Source: Polaromonas sp.
GTDB lineage: Bacteria > Pseudomonadota > Gammaproteobacteria > Burkholderiales > Burkholderiaceae_C
Length of the DNA stretch: 64,000 nucleotides
NCBI GenBank assembly: GCA_028292745.1
Contig: JAQGLT010000002.1
Span: 92,646 to 156,645, forward strand
Direction of reading: 5' to 3'
A program made the translations under genes and the position numbers. Below the pieces are notes generated by a model. That model was not told the origin of the DNA, ran no database searches, and worked only from the letters and a program-made list of their open reading frames with translations. Shown here in pieces: positions 21,214 to 30,607 of this stretch (within the stretch, counting starts at the first letter, position 1; the number at the start of each line of letters is the position of its first letter).

Positions 21214-22350
21214 TCACATCGACGCCAGCAGCATGTCGCGGTAGTCCTGGCGGCTTGCCAGGCGCGGATTGGTCAGGTGGCAATGGTCGGCCATGGCGCC
21301 GTCGATCACCGATTCAAACTGGCTTTCGCTCACGCCCACGGCGCCCAGCCCGGTGGGCAAGCCCAGGCGGGCGCTCATTTCGCGCAGGGCCTGGGAAATG
21401 TCATCGGCCGACGCGAGTCCCATGGCGCGGGCCATGCGCGCCAGCCGCCGCTCTTTCTGCACCGAGGGGGCATCCGCGTTGAAACGCACCACCGCAGGCA
21501 AAAACAGCGCATTGAGCGTGCCATGGTGCAGGCGTGGGTCCACGCCGCCCAGACTGTGGCTCAGCGAATGCACGCAGCCCAGCCCTTTCTGAAACGCCAT
21601 GGCGCCCTGCATCGAGGCACTCATCATGTTCAGCCGCGCCTCCCGGTCGCTGCCGTCACGCGTGGCGCGCTCGATGTGCGTCCAGCCGCGCTCCAGACCG
21701 TCCAGTGCAATGCCGTCGGCCGGCGGGTTGAAGGCGGCCGACATGAATGTTTCCATGCAGTGCGCGATCGCATCCATACCGGTGGCGGCCGTCAGGCGGG
21801 CGGGCAGGCCGAGCGTCAGTTCGGGATCGCAAATGGCGGTCTTCGGCACCAGGTGCCAGGAGTGAAACCCCAGCTTGCGGTGATCGTCCACGATGATGAT
21901 CGCGCCGCGCGCCACTTCGCTGCCGGTGCCGCTGGTGGTGGGCACGGCAATCAAGGGCGCTGCCCGGTCGGTGATTTTGGGCGAACCGCCCTCGATGGTG
22001 GCGTAACTGGTAAGCGGCCCTTCATGCGTCGCCGCAATCGCCACGCCCTTGGCGCAGTCAATGGCCGAGCCGCCGCCCACGGCAATCAGGCCGTCGCAGC
22101 CGCTCGCCTTGTACAGCGCCGCTGCAGCCATCACGGCGGCCTCGGTCGGGTTGGAGGGTGTCTGATCGAAGACGGCCACTGTCATCCCGGGCAGGGCGTC
22201 CAGCGCCTTTTGCAAGATGCCTGCCGCCTTCACGCCCGCGTCGGTCACGATCAGGGGGCGGGTGATGCCGACCCGCGCGCATTCCTGCGCAAGCAGCCGG
22301 ATGGCGCCAAATTCAAACTGGATCTGGGTAACGTAGTAGATGAAGGCCAT
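21214..22350 (-). CDS. Iron-type alcohol dehydrogenase
   Basis: Group III (iron-containing) NAD(P)-dependent alcohol dehydrogenase, 378 residues. The nucleotide-binding GGGSAIDCAKG motif and VPTTSGTGSEVARG are present. Metal ligands fit GMDAIAHCMETF (Asp and His), GCVHSLSHSLGG (His) and RLHHGTLNA (His). The physiological substrate cannot be told. It is divergent from the alpha/beta hydrolase gene across a 174-bp gap that contains two GATGCGAA direct repeats spaced 14 bp apart (22377-22398). The long open frame continuing upstream is a shadow of the hydrolase gene. Confidence 0.93.
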   Translation of the reverse strand: MAFIYYVTQIQFEFGAIRLLAQECARVGITRPLIVTDAGVKAAGILQKALDALPGMTVAVFDQTPSNPTEAAVMAAAALYKASGCDGLIAVGGGSAIDCAKGVAIAATHEGPLTSYATIEGGSPKITDRAAPLIAVPTTSGTGSEVARGAIIIVDDHRKLGFHSWHLVPKTAICDPELTLGLPARLTAATGMDAIAHCMETFMSAAFNPPADGIALDGLERGWTHIERATRDGSDREARLNMMSASMQGAMAFQKGLGCVHSLSHSLGGVDPRLHHGTLNALFLPAVVRFNADAPSVQKERRLARMARAMGLASADDISQALREMSARLGLPTGLGAVGVSESQFESVIDGAMADHCHLTNPRLASRQDYRDMLLASM

Positions 22351-22524
22351 GGCAGGTGTCTCTTTCTGCGTTGTACGATGCGAAACTGTTGATGCGAACC
22401 CTACTTTAAAGGCTGTGGGCACGAATGAGTGGCAAAGGTAACCCTGACAACCGTCGCCTGGGCGATAGAGCCTGTGGGCCTGCGGGCGCGGGCAATGCAG
22501 CGCGTATGTGCGATGCGTTCGTAA

Positions 22525-23490
22525 ATGCAACCTAGAACCCCTGAAAGCCTGCTGACCCCGACCATGCGGGAGGTGATCAGCCGCATCGCGCGCGCCAATC
22601 GCCCGGCGTTTCATACCCTGGCGCCGACGCAGGCCCGCGCTGCCTACGAAGCGGGTTCCAGCGTGCTGGAAATTGCCCCTGCGGCATTGCGGCGGGTGGA
22701 AGACTTCACGATTCCGGTGCGTGATGGCCATGACCTGCCTGCGCGGCTGTATGCGCCGTCGGCCGAAAAACTGCCGCTGCTCGTGTACTTTCACGGCGGT
22801 GGTTTCACCATTGGCAGCATCGAAACGCATGACGTGCTGTGCCGCCAGCTTGCGCATCTCGCGGGTTGCGCGGTGGTGTCGTTGGGCTACCGTCTGGCGC
22901 CAGAGTACAGGTTCCCGACCGCGGCCCATGACGCCTGGGACGCACTGCAATGGCTGGCGCGCCAGGCCGGCGTGCTGGGCCTCGATGCGGCCCGGCTGGC
23001 CGTGGGCGGCGACAGTGCCGGGGGCACCCTGGCCGCGATGTGCGCGGTGCTGGCGCGCGACGCCGGCATGCCGATGGCGCTGCAGCTGCTGTTCTATCCC
23101 GGTTGCGCCGCTCGTCAGGATGCGCCGTCGCACCGCAGGTTCGCAAAAGGCTTTGTGCTGGAAGACGCCGACATCCGCTGGTTTTTTAACCTGTATGCGC
23201 CTTGCCCGGCAGATCGGGAAGATTGGCGGTTCGCGCCGCTCAATGCGCCGCACCTGGACGATGTGGCGCCGGCCTGGGTTGGACTGGCCGAATGCGATCC
23301 GCTGGTCGACGAGGGCGTGATGTATGCCGACAAGCTGCGGGCTGCGGGCGTTCCGGTCGATCTTGAAATTTACCGGGGCGTGACCCATGAATTCATCAAG
23401 ATGGGTCGCATCATTCCCGAGGCACGCCAGGCGCATGCCGATGCCGCGCGGGCACTTCGCCATGCGTTTGGTCTCAAAGAGCGAGCATGA
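22525..23490 (+). CDS. Alpha/beta hydrolase (hormone-sensitive lipase family)
   Basis: A 321-residue cytoplasmic esterase of family IV (HSL). Signature elements are HGGGFTIGS (oxyanion hole), VGGDSAGGTLAAM (nucleophile Ser), CDPLVDEG (Asp) and GVTHEF (His). No signal peptide is visible. It is divergent from the alcohol dehydrogenase gene, so a shared regulatory region is possible. The 230 bp downstream, up to 23720, hold no gene I can assign. Confidence 0.92.
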   Translation: MQPRTPESLLTPTMREVISRIARANRPAFHTLAPTQARAAYEAGSSVLEIAPAALRRVEDFTIPVRDGHDLPARLYAPSAEKLPLLVYFHGGGFTIGSIETHDVLCRQLAHLAGCAVVSLGYRLAPEYRFPTAAHDAWDALQWLARQAGVLGLDAARLAVGGDSAGGTLAAMCAVLARDAGMPMALQLLFYPGCAARQDAPSHRRFAKGFVLEDADIRWFFNLYAPCPADREDWRFAPLNAPHLDDVAPAWVGLAECDPLVDEGVMYADKLRAAGVPVDLEIYRGVTHEFIKMGRIIPEARQAHADAARALRHAFGLKERA

Positions 23491-23688
23491 CCGGGTAGGG
23501 CATTCGTTTAGTCGCCGCCTGCGCTGGCCGAAGTCGCCACGCAGGAAAGCATGCCGTGCTCTTTCAGGAGCTGGGGTTTCTGCCGGTGGTCAGGACAACA
23601 CCGACCACTTGGCCCTGCGCGTGGTGACTAGCAAGCCACTGGAAAAGGCATCGAACCGAGATCGGATGAGATGGCACGTGAAAAATTC

Positions 23689-23710
23689 AAATGTAATCTA
23701 CACATGTTTA
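23689..23710 (-). repeat. TGTAGATTACA dyad motif, copy a
   Basis: The minus strand reads ACATGTGTAGATTACATTT, nearly identical to sequences at 31829-31846 and 37423-37441. The centre TGTA-N3-TACA is a small dyad. It lies just beyond the stop of the NRDE gene. Confidence 0.4.
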
Positions 23711-23720
23711 TTCACACAAC

Positions 23721-24593
23721 TCAATGAAAATCAGACTTCATAAAAAATGTCTGGACAGAAGAGTTGAAGGAGGCACTGCCGGTGCCTCCATCGGGTTTTT
23801 CATGCGAATGCGTTCTTTCTTCCATCCGTATCTGCCAGCATCCTGGGTTTTTCAAGGTTGGCTCGCGACTGGCCAAGACCAGCGTGCTGCAGCGCGTTCC
23901 GTAACCCCGTTCAGGAAAGCTGACAAACATACTCGATAAAGCGTATTCGACCGCTTCGGAAACGCCTGTGACCGGTAACCGCGCTGCCTGCACGCGTTCA
24001 TCATTCATGAGCGCTGTCCATACGGCCTCTTGCAGAACATTGATATCCGGGTGGTTTTCCTGCCTGGCCAGGCAAGCTGCCAAAGCCGCTTTCAGTGCGA
24101 CGGTTTTCGGCCAAGGCGTGTCCAGTGCGGCGTTGGAGAGGCCGTACACACCAGGCTGCAGGACCTGGGCTTTCCAGGCGGGTGCAGCCGCCGTTGATTT
24201 GTTCGTCACCCATGACCAGGAATTTCTTTCAATATCGCCAAGCACCAGATTGAAACCGCCATAAGCGCCGGCGTCTTGCGCCAGCGATGCAACAAAACTT
24301 TCGGCATCGGCGTGGGCTTCAAGCCAGCGAGTAACCAGTCCGCCCCGCGAAAACCGACCAGTTTGGGCGTTTGCTTCGCGCACATTGGTCAGAAACGCCA
24401 CCCGTCCGTTTGGCGTCAAGCCCAGCCAGGTTCCTCCCGCTCGCAAATCGCGTCCAGAGACGATTGGCTGACCGCCATCTGTCTGCCAGCGGGCCAACGG
24501 CAAGGTCGGGCGGTTTAAAAACTCGTCCCGATTGGAGGCAATCACCATCGGCCAGCGCTTGGAAACACCGATGGCAAACGCAATCAGGCACAT
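23721..24593 (-). CDS. NRDE (TANGO2) family protein
   Basis: A 290-residue protein of the NRDE superfamily (InterPro TANGO2). Cys2 follows the initiator methionine as in Ntn-like members, and IASNRDEFLNRPT gives the family its name. The body includes GRDLRAGGTWLGLTPNGRVA and RGYGTRCSTLVLA. The C-terminal 45 residues (from about residue 245) do not resemble the usual end of the family and may be divergent. Bacterial function is unknown. The stop lies beside a conserved TGTAGATTACA dyad. Confidence 0.87.
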   Translation of the reverse strand: MCLIAFAIGVSKRWPMVIASNRDEFLNRPTLPLARWQTDGGQPIVSGRDLRAGGTWLGLTPNGRVAFLTNVREANAQTGRFSRGGLVTRWLEAHADAESFVASLAQDAGAYGGFNLVLGDIERNSWSWVTNKSTAAAPAWKAQVLQPGVYGLSNAALDTPWPKTVALKAALAACLARQENHPDINVLQEAVWTALMNDERVQAARLPVTGVSEAVEYALSSMFVSFPERGYGTRCSTLVLASREPTLKNPGCWQIRMEERTHSHEKPDGGTGSASFNSSVQTFFMKSDFH

Positions 24594-24616
24594 GTCATTG
24601 CTTGCAAGGCCATGGC

Positions 24617-25567
24617 CTAAATATCTTCCAGTAGTGAGTAGGGCAGCGCCAGCAGCGTCAGGGCCGCACCTGCCGCGCTGCCCAGGGCCAGGCGTTTGTC
24701 ACCAGGATGCTGGGCCGCATCAGCCGCCGCCGAGGTCTGCATTGAAACGATCGCATCGAATCCGCCCAAGGGATGCGGCGCCGCGGCCGCCACCAGGCCG
24801 CAGGGTTGATCTGAGTCCATGACCTGGAACACATCCTGTCCGGCGGCAGGACTTTCATCGGTATGGACCAGGTAGGCGCGCCGTTTCAAGGTGCCGCGAA
24901 ACTGGCTGCGTGCGACGATCTCCTGGCCGGGGTAGCAACCTTTCTTGAAGTTCACGCCGCCCACCGATTCGTAGTTGAGCATTTGTGGCACAAAGGCTTC
25001 AAAAATTGGCTGCGTGACCATGGCGATGCCCGATTGCACTTCAAGCCAGTTCCAAACCGCCAGATCGATGGGTGCGCCTTCGGGCGCTGACAGCCCTGCA
25101 GGGGCACACCACAACGCACGCGCCTGACCCGCGCCGGGGTACAGAAATACAGCATTCGCCGCGCCAAATTCAGTCATGGCCCAAGGGGCATGGGGGCCGT
25201 CCGCTAATGCGCCGGCAGCGCTGCCGGCAATGCCGTAGAGCGCCAGCTCTTCACTGGCGTCGCTCAGCTTGACCTTGGCGCGCATCACGAACATTGACAG
25301 GCGCTTGAGCGTGGCCGCCAGAATGTCGCGGCTGCACACCAGCAAAACTTCTTCCTCGCTGCGTTTGAACAAAATAAAGCTGGCCTGCATGCGGCCTTTT
25401 GCATTGCAGAATGCTGCCAGACGGGCCTCAGCCAAGCCCAGCAAAGCGACATCCTGTGTCAGCTGGCTCTGCAGGAACTTCACCGTGTCTTCGCCAAGGG
25501 CCCGAATCACACCAAGGTGTGTCAACGTGGCAATGCCTGAAATCTGGAGTGACGGGGGAAGGGTCAT
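24617..25567 (-). CDS. ygfZ: Folate-binding protein YgfZ
   Basis: A 316-residue relative of the GcvT aminomethyltransferases that helps repair or assemble some iron-sulfur enzymes. The diagnostic K-G-C-[FY]-x-G-Q-E motif is KGCYPGQEIVAR near residue 212. The N-terminal LGEDTVKFLQSQLTQDV segment and QASFILFKR region also match. It is divergent from mltG with 84 bp between them, an arrangement I recall as common in betaproteobacteria. Confidence 0.93.
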   Translation of the reverse strand: MTLPPSLQISGIATLTHLGVIRALGEDTVKFLQSQLTQDVALLGLAEARLAAFCNAKGRMQASFILFKRSEEEVLLVCSRDILAATLKRLSMFVMRAKVKLSDASEELALYGIAGSAAGALADGPHAPWAMTEFGAANAVFLYPGAGQARALWCAPAGLSAPEGAPIDLAVWNWLEVQSGIAMVTQPIFEAFVPQMLNYESVGGVNFKKGCYPGQEIVARSQFRGTLKRRAYLVHTDESPAAGQDVFQVMDSDQPCGLVAAAAPHPLGGFDAIVSMQTSAAADAAQHPGDKRLALGSAAGAALTLLALPYSLLEDI

Positions 25568-25651
25568 GAAGGTCCGCTGTGGTTGTGTAGAGTGCCTGAA
25601 TTATCATAGGCCTCTGATTTTTGGGTGGATTGCTGAAAAGGTGACTAGGCT

Positions 25652-26659
25652 GTGCGTCGTGTTTTTACAAGTCTGCTGATTGTGTTGATGGCCGCAGCCG
25701 TGCTGCTGGCAGGCAGCGTGTGGTGGTGGCTGCAAGAACCCATGCCTTTGCGCGTGCAGCCCGGCAATCAGGTGGTGGACCTTGAAATAGAACATGGAAC
25801 GACTGCCAACGTCGTGGCCGAAACAGTGGTTGCCAGCGGCGCCGATGTGCCGGTCCTGCTGCTGCAGGCATGGTTCCGTTTGTCAGGAAAGGCCCGGCTG
25901 ATCAAGGCTGGCAGCTATGAACTGGTGCCGGGCACCACGCCGCGCGCACTGCTGAGCATGCTGGTACGCGGCGAGGAAGCGCTCAAAAGCGTCACACTGG
26001 TTGAAGGGTGGACATTTCTCCAAATGCGCGCAGCGCTACAAAAAGCAGAGCAGCTTGTCCCCGATACAGCTGCGCTAACCCCCGAAATGATCATGGAAAA
26101 GCTGGGTAAACCTGGTATACATCCTGAAGGGCGGTTTTTCCCGGATACCTATACCTATGCCAAAGGCTCCAGCGATCTGGGCGTGCTCAAACGCGCTGCG
26201 CGTGCCATGGACAAGCGGCTCGACGCCGCTTGGCGCTTGCGAAGCGCCGACACGCCCCTGAAATCACCGGATCAGGCGCTGATCCTGGCGAGCATTGTTG
26301 AAAAGGAAACAGGGAAATCGCAGGACCGGGCGCAAATTGGCGGGGTTTTCAGCAATCGCCTGCGGATCGGCATGCCGCTGCAAACCGATCCAACCGTCAT
26401 TTATGGCTTGGGTGCCCAGTTCGACGGCAACCTGCGCAAGCGCGACCTGCAGACCGATACCCCGTACAACACCTATACCCGGCAGGGCCTGCCGCCCACG
26501 CCGATCGCCATGCCGGGCAAGGCGGCCCTTCTGGCTGCTGTGCAACCGGCATCGACCCAAGCGCTGTATTTTGTTTCGCGGGGCGATGGAAGCAGCCAGT
26601 TCAGCGCCAATCTGGACGAGCACAACCGTGCTGTCAATAAATACATTCGAGGCCGATAA
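25652..26659 (+). CDS. mltG: Endolytic murein transglycosylase MltG
   Basis: Inner-membrane lytic transglycosylase (YceG family) that cleaves nascent glycan strands. The 335-residue product starts at GTG with AAGGTGACT upstream. One transmembrane helix (residues 5-26) is followed by a LysM-like region and the catalytic domain. The domain carries [23 protein letters not shown] (catalytic Glu) and [19 protein letters not shown]. It is followed 8 bp later by tmk, the usual mltG-tmk-holB order. Confidence 0.95.
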   Translation: MRRVFTSLLIVLMAAAVLLAGSVWWWLQEPMPLRVQPGNQVVDLEIEHGTTANVVAETVVASGADVPVLLLQAWFRLSGKARLIKAGSYELVPGTTPRALLSMLVRGEEALKSVTLVEGWTFLQMRAALQKAEQLVPDTAALTPEMIMEKLGKPGIHPEGRFFPDTYTYAKGSSDLGVLKRAARAMDKRLDAAWRLRSADTPLKSPDQALILASIVEKETGKSQDRAQIGGVFSNRLRIGMPLQTDPTVIYGLGAQFDGNLRKRDLQTDTPYNTYTRQGLPPTPIAMPGKAALLAAVQPASTQALYFVSRGDGSSQFSANLDEHNRAVNKYIRGR

Positions 26660-26667
26660 GCAACAAC

Positions 26668-27369
26668 ATGACCCACCACGGCCTTTTCATCAGCTTTGAA
26701 GGCATCGACGGCGCCGGCAAATCCACCCACATTGCCAGCTTGGCCGATGCCTTTCGTTCAGAGGGCAGGGCGGTGACGTTGACCCGTGAACCGGGCGGCA
26801 CGCTTTTGGCAGAAAAGCTGCGCACGATTTTGCTGGACGACGCCATGGATTCGTTGACTGAATCGTTGCTGATTTTTGCTGCCAGGCGCGACCATCTGGT
26901 ACGCGTGATCGCGCCTGCCTTGCTGCGCGGCGAGGTCGTGCTGTGCGACCGTTTCACCGATGCGACCTTTGCCTATCAGGGGGCTGGTCGCGGATTCGAT
27001 ACGAGGGTCCTGGCTTGTCTGGAGCAATGGGTTCAGTCCGATGAAGGACTGCTGGGCGACCCAGCGGGCAACCAGCCCATGAGGCCGGAGGTTGACACCG
27101 TGCTCGAACCGCACCTGACGGTCTGGTTTGACCTGCTGCCCGAAGAAGCCGCCTCGCGGCTGGCTGGCGCGCGTTTGCCCGACAGGTTCGAGTCCGAGCC
27201 CATCGCATTTTTCAGCCGCGTCGCCCACGGCTATGCTGAACGCCAGCGTGGCCATTCTGAACGTGTGGTGCGGATTGACGCCGCGAAAAGTCGTGAAGCG
27301 GTCTGGCTGGATGTGCTGCAGGTGGTTGTCGAAAAAGGCTGGCTTCAAGCCGTCCGGTTGTCATCATGA
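26668..27369 (+). CDS. tmk: Thymidylate kinase
   Basis: Phosphorylates dTMP to dTDP. The 233-residue product has the P-loop [12 protein letters not shown] (residues 10-21), the TREPGGT motif and [17 protein letters not shown] with the DR(F/Y) motif. It is longer than E. coli Tmk (213), mainly around the LID-region insertion near [14 protein letters not shown]. The stop overlaps the holB start by 4 bp (ATGA), so the two are translationally coupled. Confidence 0.96.
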   Translation: MTHHGLFISFEGIDGAGKSTHIASLADAFRSEGRAVTLTREPGGTLLAEKLRTILLDDAMDSLTESLLIFAARRDHLVRVIAPALLRGEVVLCDRFTDATFAYQGAGRGFDTRVLACLEQWVQSDEGLLGDPAGNQPMRPEVDTVLEPHLTVWFDLLPEEAASRLAGARLPDRFESEPIAFFSRVAHGYAERQRGHSERVVRIDAAKSREAVWLDVLQVVVEKGWLQAVRLSS

Positions 27370-28496
27370 TCGAGGCCAGTTCATCCTCAGCCATAGCGCC
27401 GCCCCAAGGTCTGGCTCCGTGGCTGCAAACCCAGTTGGCCTCCTTGTTGGAACAGCGTGGCCATGCGTGGCTTCTTTATGGGCCGTCAGGGCTGGGCCAG
27501 TTTGATCTGGCGCTGGCTTTGGCCAAGGCTTGGCTATGCGAGCAACTGGCAGCAGATGGTGCTTGCGGCCACTGTGGAAGTTGCCACGCGGTGGACGTGC
27601 ATACCCATGCGGATCTGTGCATGTTGATGCCGGAAACCTTGTCGATGAAGCTGGGTTGGCCGCTGGACGAGAAAACGCAGGACGATCTGGACAGCAAAAA
27701 ACGCAAGCCCAGCAAGGAGATCAAGGTTGATGCGGCCCGTGATGCCGTTTCATTTACCCAGTTCACCCGTTCTCGCGGTACCACCAAGGTGGTGGTGGTA
27801 TTTCCAGCCGAACGCATGAACCACATCACCGCCAATACCCTCCTTAAAACGCTGGAAGAACCGCCGGGCGCGGTCAAGTTCATTCTGGCAACGGAAGCTG
27901 CCCATCAGCTTTTACCGACAATCCGCAGCCGTTGCCTGGGGCATGCCATGGTATGGCCCGGTTTCGAGGAGGCGCTTTTTTGGGTCAACACTGAATTAGT
28001 GCGCCGGAACAGCGCAAACGAATCTTCTAAAAAGCTGGCGCACCCTGTCGATCCAACCGATATTAGAACCCTGTTGATCGGGGCTGGCGGGCGCCCGGAT
28101 GATGCGCTGACCTGGGCGCAGAACAGCTTGCCGCATGACGCTGCGCAGCACTGGCAGGCACTGCCCAAAGCCATGGCCAGGGGGGATGTGAGCGCTTTGG
28201 CCGATTGGACGCCCGCCACAGCCGTGAATGCGTTGCAGAAACTTTGTCATGACATGTGGGCCGTTCGGGTGGGCGCATTTCCCCGATTTTTTAGCATTGA
28301 GGATTTGCCTGGCCATCAACTGGACAAAGCGGCGGCTAGCGGCCAACCAGGCCACATTCGCAGTGAACTTCATGCACTCGCTGACTGGTCTAAAGACCTC
28401 AACAGCATTGCGCGCACCGTGGAACATCCCTACAACCCAGGATTGCTGATGGAATCTCTGGTCAGTCGAGCCCACGCAGCGCTTAATGCTCACTAG
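27366..28496 (+). CDS. holB: DNA polymerase III subunit delta'
   Basis: Stator subunit of the clamp loader. The 376-residue protein has a P-loop-like region [19 protein letters not shown] in which the Walker lysine is absent, as expected for delta'. A zinc module starts with [11 protein letters not shown], and the sensor region [16 protein letters not shown] with SRC follows. The C-terminal collar domain is weakly conserved. Coupled to tmk by a 4-bp overlap. Confidence 0.94.
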   Translation: MIEASSSSAIAPPQGLAPWLQTQLASLLEQRGHAWLLYGPSGLGQFDLALALAKAWLCEQLAADGACGHCGSCHAVDVHTHADLCMLMPETLSMKLGWPLDEKTQDDLDSKKRKPSKEIKVDAARDAVSFTQFTRSRGTTKVVVVFPAERMNHITANTLLKTLEEPPGAVKFILATEAAHQLLPTIRSRCLGHAMVWPGFEEALFWVNTELVRRNSANESSKKLAHPVDPTDIRTLLIGAGGRPDDALTWAQNSLPHDAAQHWQALPKAMARGDVSALADWTPATAVNALQKLCHDMWAVRVGAFPRFFSIEDLPGHQLDKAAASGQPGHIRSELHALADWSKDLNSIARTVEHPYNPGLLMESLVSRAHAALNAH

Positions 28497-28553
28497 GGAG
28501 TGGACAATGCCGCAACCCATCCCTGTAACACGGGTCTACTTTAGAAAAGCGCC

Positions 28554-28934
28554 ATGAGCACAAAACCTGTTACCAGTTCCCCAACCGTGGCAGCGCCGCG
28601 CCCCAGCATTATCCAGTTGGCGATCAAAGAGAAAAGCGAACTCTATGCTGCCTATATTCCACTTTTCAAGGAAGGCGGAATATTCATTGCGGCTACCCGC
28701 GCCTACAAACTCGGCGATGATGTGTATGTGTTGCTGACGCTTCCGGACGATATTCAGCGCTATGCAGTGACTGGAAAAGTAGCATGGATCACACCCGCCC
28801 AATCATCCGGAAACCGGGCGCAGGGAATAGGCGTCCGATTCCCTCCCGACGAAAAATCCCGCGTGCTCAAAGCACGGATTGAAGAAATTCTTGGCGCACA
28901 TCTGGCGTCAGATCGTCCAACACAGACTATTTGA
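28554..28934 (+). CDS. pilZ: PilZ domain protein (type IV pilus PilZ-like)
   Basis: A 126-residue single-domain protein. Its position between holB and tatD matches the holB-pilZ-tatD order of Pseudomonas and Burkholderiales. The body GGIFIAATRAYKLGDDVYVLL, YAVTGKVAWITP and GIGVRFPPDE fits PilZ. The N-terminal RxxxR motif needed for c-di-GMP binding is not seen, consistent with pilus-type PilZ proteins that do not bind the nucleotide. A role in type IV pilus assembly is inferred from family and context. Confidence 0.88.
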   Translation: MSTKPVTSSPTVAAPRPSIIQLAIKEKSELYAAYIPLFKEGGIFIAATRAYKLGDDVYVLLTLPDDIQRYAVTGKVAWITPAQSSGNRAQGIGVRFPPDEKSRVLKARIEEILGAHLASDRPTQTI

Positions 28935-28973
28935 ATGTCATCTACATATTAAATAATCTCAAAATAAAATTCA

Positions 28974-29774
28974 ATGTTTACCGATTCTCACTGCCACCTA
29001 AGTTTCCCCGATTTGAAAAGCGATTTGACCCAAATTCGCAAGGAAATGGAACAAGCAAAGGTAGACAGGGCGTTGTGCATTTGCACAACACTGGAGGAAT
29101 TTGAGACAGTGCATGAACTTGCGACAAGCTATGACAACTTTTGGTGCACAGTCGGCGTTCATCCTGACAACGAAGATGTGCAAGAGCCGAGCCTTGATGA
29201 TCTGGTAAGTCGCGCAAGCTTGTCAAAAGTAGTCGGTATTGGCGAAACTGGGCTGGACTATTACAGGCTTGGACAGCGCAGTATCGGTGACATGGAATGG
29301 CAGCGTGAACGCTTCAGAGTGCATATCAGAGCGGCTCGAAAAACCGGCAAGCCTTTGGTCATCCATACGCGCAATGCGTCTGGCGACACTTTGGGCATTT
29401 TAAAAGAAGAGGGTGACAGTGGCGCGGAAGGAAGCAGCAGCCTCAAGGGCGTTTTCCACTGTTTTACGGAAAGCGAAGCAGTAGCGCGCGCTGCATTGGA
29501 TCTTGGTTTTTATATTTCCTTTTCAGGCATCATCACCTTCAAAAGTGCGGCCGATATTCAGGCAATAGCCCGCTTCATACCGCTGGACAGACTGTTAATT
29601 GAAACAGACAGCCCTTATCTGGCCCCTATGCCTTACCGGGGTAAAACGAACAATCCATCTTATGTACCTTGGGTGGCCAAAAAAATCAGCGAAATCAGGC
29701 AACAACCGCTTGAGGTCATCGCTCAAGCAACCAGTCGAAATTTCGAGCAGCTGTTCACTGGCGTCAACGTCTAA
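28974..29774 (+). CDS. TatD family metal-dependent hydrolase
   Basis: A 266-residue TIM-barrel DNase/hydrolase. Metal-site motifs are FTDSHCHLSFPDL, GIGETGLDYYRL (Glu), LVIHTRNA (His), GVFHCFTES (His) and LIETDSPYLAP (Asp). It resembles the YcfH/TatD group with 3'-5' exonuclease activity. A variant of the TGTAGATTACA dyad (TGTCATCTACA) lies about 30 bp upstream. From here to about 38 kb the DNA is visibly richer in A and T than the core genes. Confidence 0.93.
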   Translation: MFTDSHCHLSFPDLKSDLTQIRKEMEQAKVDRALCICTTLEEFETVHELATSYDNFWCTVGVHPDNEDVQEPSLDDLVSRASLSKVVGIGETGLDYYRLGQRSIGDMEWQRERFRVHIRAARKTGKPLVIHTRNASGDTLGILKEEGDSGAEGSSSLKGVFHCFTESEAVARAALDLGFYISFSGIITFKSAADIQAIARFIPLDRLLIETDSPYLAPMPYRGKTNNPSYVPWVAKKISEIRQQPLEVIAQATSRNFEQLFTGVNV

Positions 29775-29786
29775 CGGATAAAAATT

Positions 29787-30449
29787 GTGCCTAACGCTGG
29801 AAAATTGCTATGTCTGCTTGCCCTGACTTTTACCAGCCTTGGAGTAGTCCATGGAGGTTCCTATGAGGATTTTTTCAGAGCTATTGCACAAGACAATGCA
29901 GTCAAAGTAAAAGAACTGCTGGTACGTGGTTTTGACCCCAACACGACAGATCCCAAAAGCCAAACGGGCTTATACCTTGCATTGAAAGAACCGTCACCTA
30001 AAGCGTCGCAGATTTTGATTGAGTGGCCCAAAACGGATGTCAACAAGCTCAATCCACAGGGCGAAAGCGCGCTCATGCTGGTTGCATTGAAAGGACAGCT
30101 GGACCTGGCTGAAAAGCTGATCAAGAAAGGAGCGGACGTCAACAAGTTCGGCTGGACACCATTGCATTACGCTGCAAGCGGTGGACACACGCAAATTATC
30201 AATATGCTGCTTGAGAACCATGCCTATATCGACGCCGAATCACCCAACGGCACGACGCCCCTGATGATGGCGGCCATGTATGGAAGCTCAGCAGCGGTTA
30301 AATTGCTTTTAGAAGAAGGCGCTGATCCACAACTCAAAAATCAACAGGGATTGACCGCCCTAGAATTTGCCCAGCGGGGCAATCGTCCCGATACAGTTGA
30401 AGTCATTGCAGCTGCACTAAGAAAAAAACAGCTGACTGGGCGCTGGTGA
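29787..30449 (+). CDS. Exported ankyrin-repeat protein
   Basis: A 220-residue protein beginning with GTG and a signal peptide (CLLALTFTSLGVVHG). Four to five ankyrin repeats follow from about residue 45. Clear ones are GWTPLHYAASGGHTQIINML and NGTTPLMMAAMYGSSAAVKL. Periplasmic ankyrin proteins serve as protein-binding scaffolds; partners are unknown. It follows tatD by 12 bp and is probably cotranscribed. Confidence 0.88.
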   Translation: MPNAGKLLCLLALTFTSLGVVHGGSYEDFFRAIAQDNAVKVKELLVRGFDPNTTDPKSQTGLYLALKEPSPKASQILIEWPKTDVNKLNPQGESALMLVALKGQLDLAEKLIKKGADVNKFGWTPLHYAASGGHTQIINMLLENHAYIDAESPNGTTPLMMAAMYGSSAAVKLLLEEGADPQLKNQQGLTALEFAQRGNRPDTVEVIAAALRKKQLTGRW

Positions 30450-30488
30450 AACTTATCTTCCACGATGTATATTATGTTAAGTTAGATT

Positions 30489-30509
30489 GGCACAAAATTA
30501 CTTTGTGCC
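30489..30509 (+). terminator. Hairpin after ankyrin gene (possible terminator)
   Basis: A perfect 8-bp stem GGCACAAA/TTTGTGCC with a short loop is followed by TGTTTCC, a weak T-tract. A second small stem (GTTTCC/GGAAC) follows directly. Confidence 0.5.
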
Positions 30510-30607
30510 TGTTTCCTTATAGGAACCAATTAGCGTAAGACGAAACATATTCTTGCTGTGGTGATCGCAGTGCGATGGCAAACTGTATTATGCAAATCAT
30601 TTCTCAG

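Noticed and set aside
22377..22398. GATGCGAA direct repeats between the alcohol dehydrogenase and hydrolase genes as an operator
   Set aside because: Two 8-bp repeats alone are weak evidence and no regulator gene is adjacent. Noted only in the gene entry.
23491..23688. Possible gene remnant after the alpha/beta hydrolase (short frames with LFQELGFLPVV and DNTDHLALRVV)
   Set aside because: The pieces lie in different frames and resemble no family closely enough to name. It is left as unassigned intergenic DNA.
27366..28496. Missing Walker A lysine in the holB product as a possible defect
   Set aside because: Loss of ATP binding is normal for the delta' subunit family.
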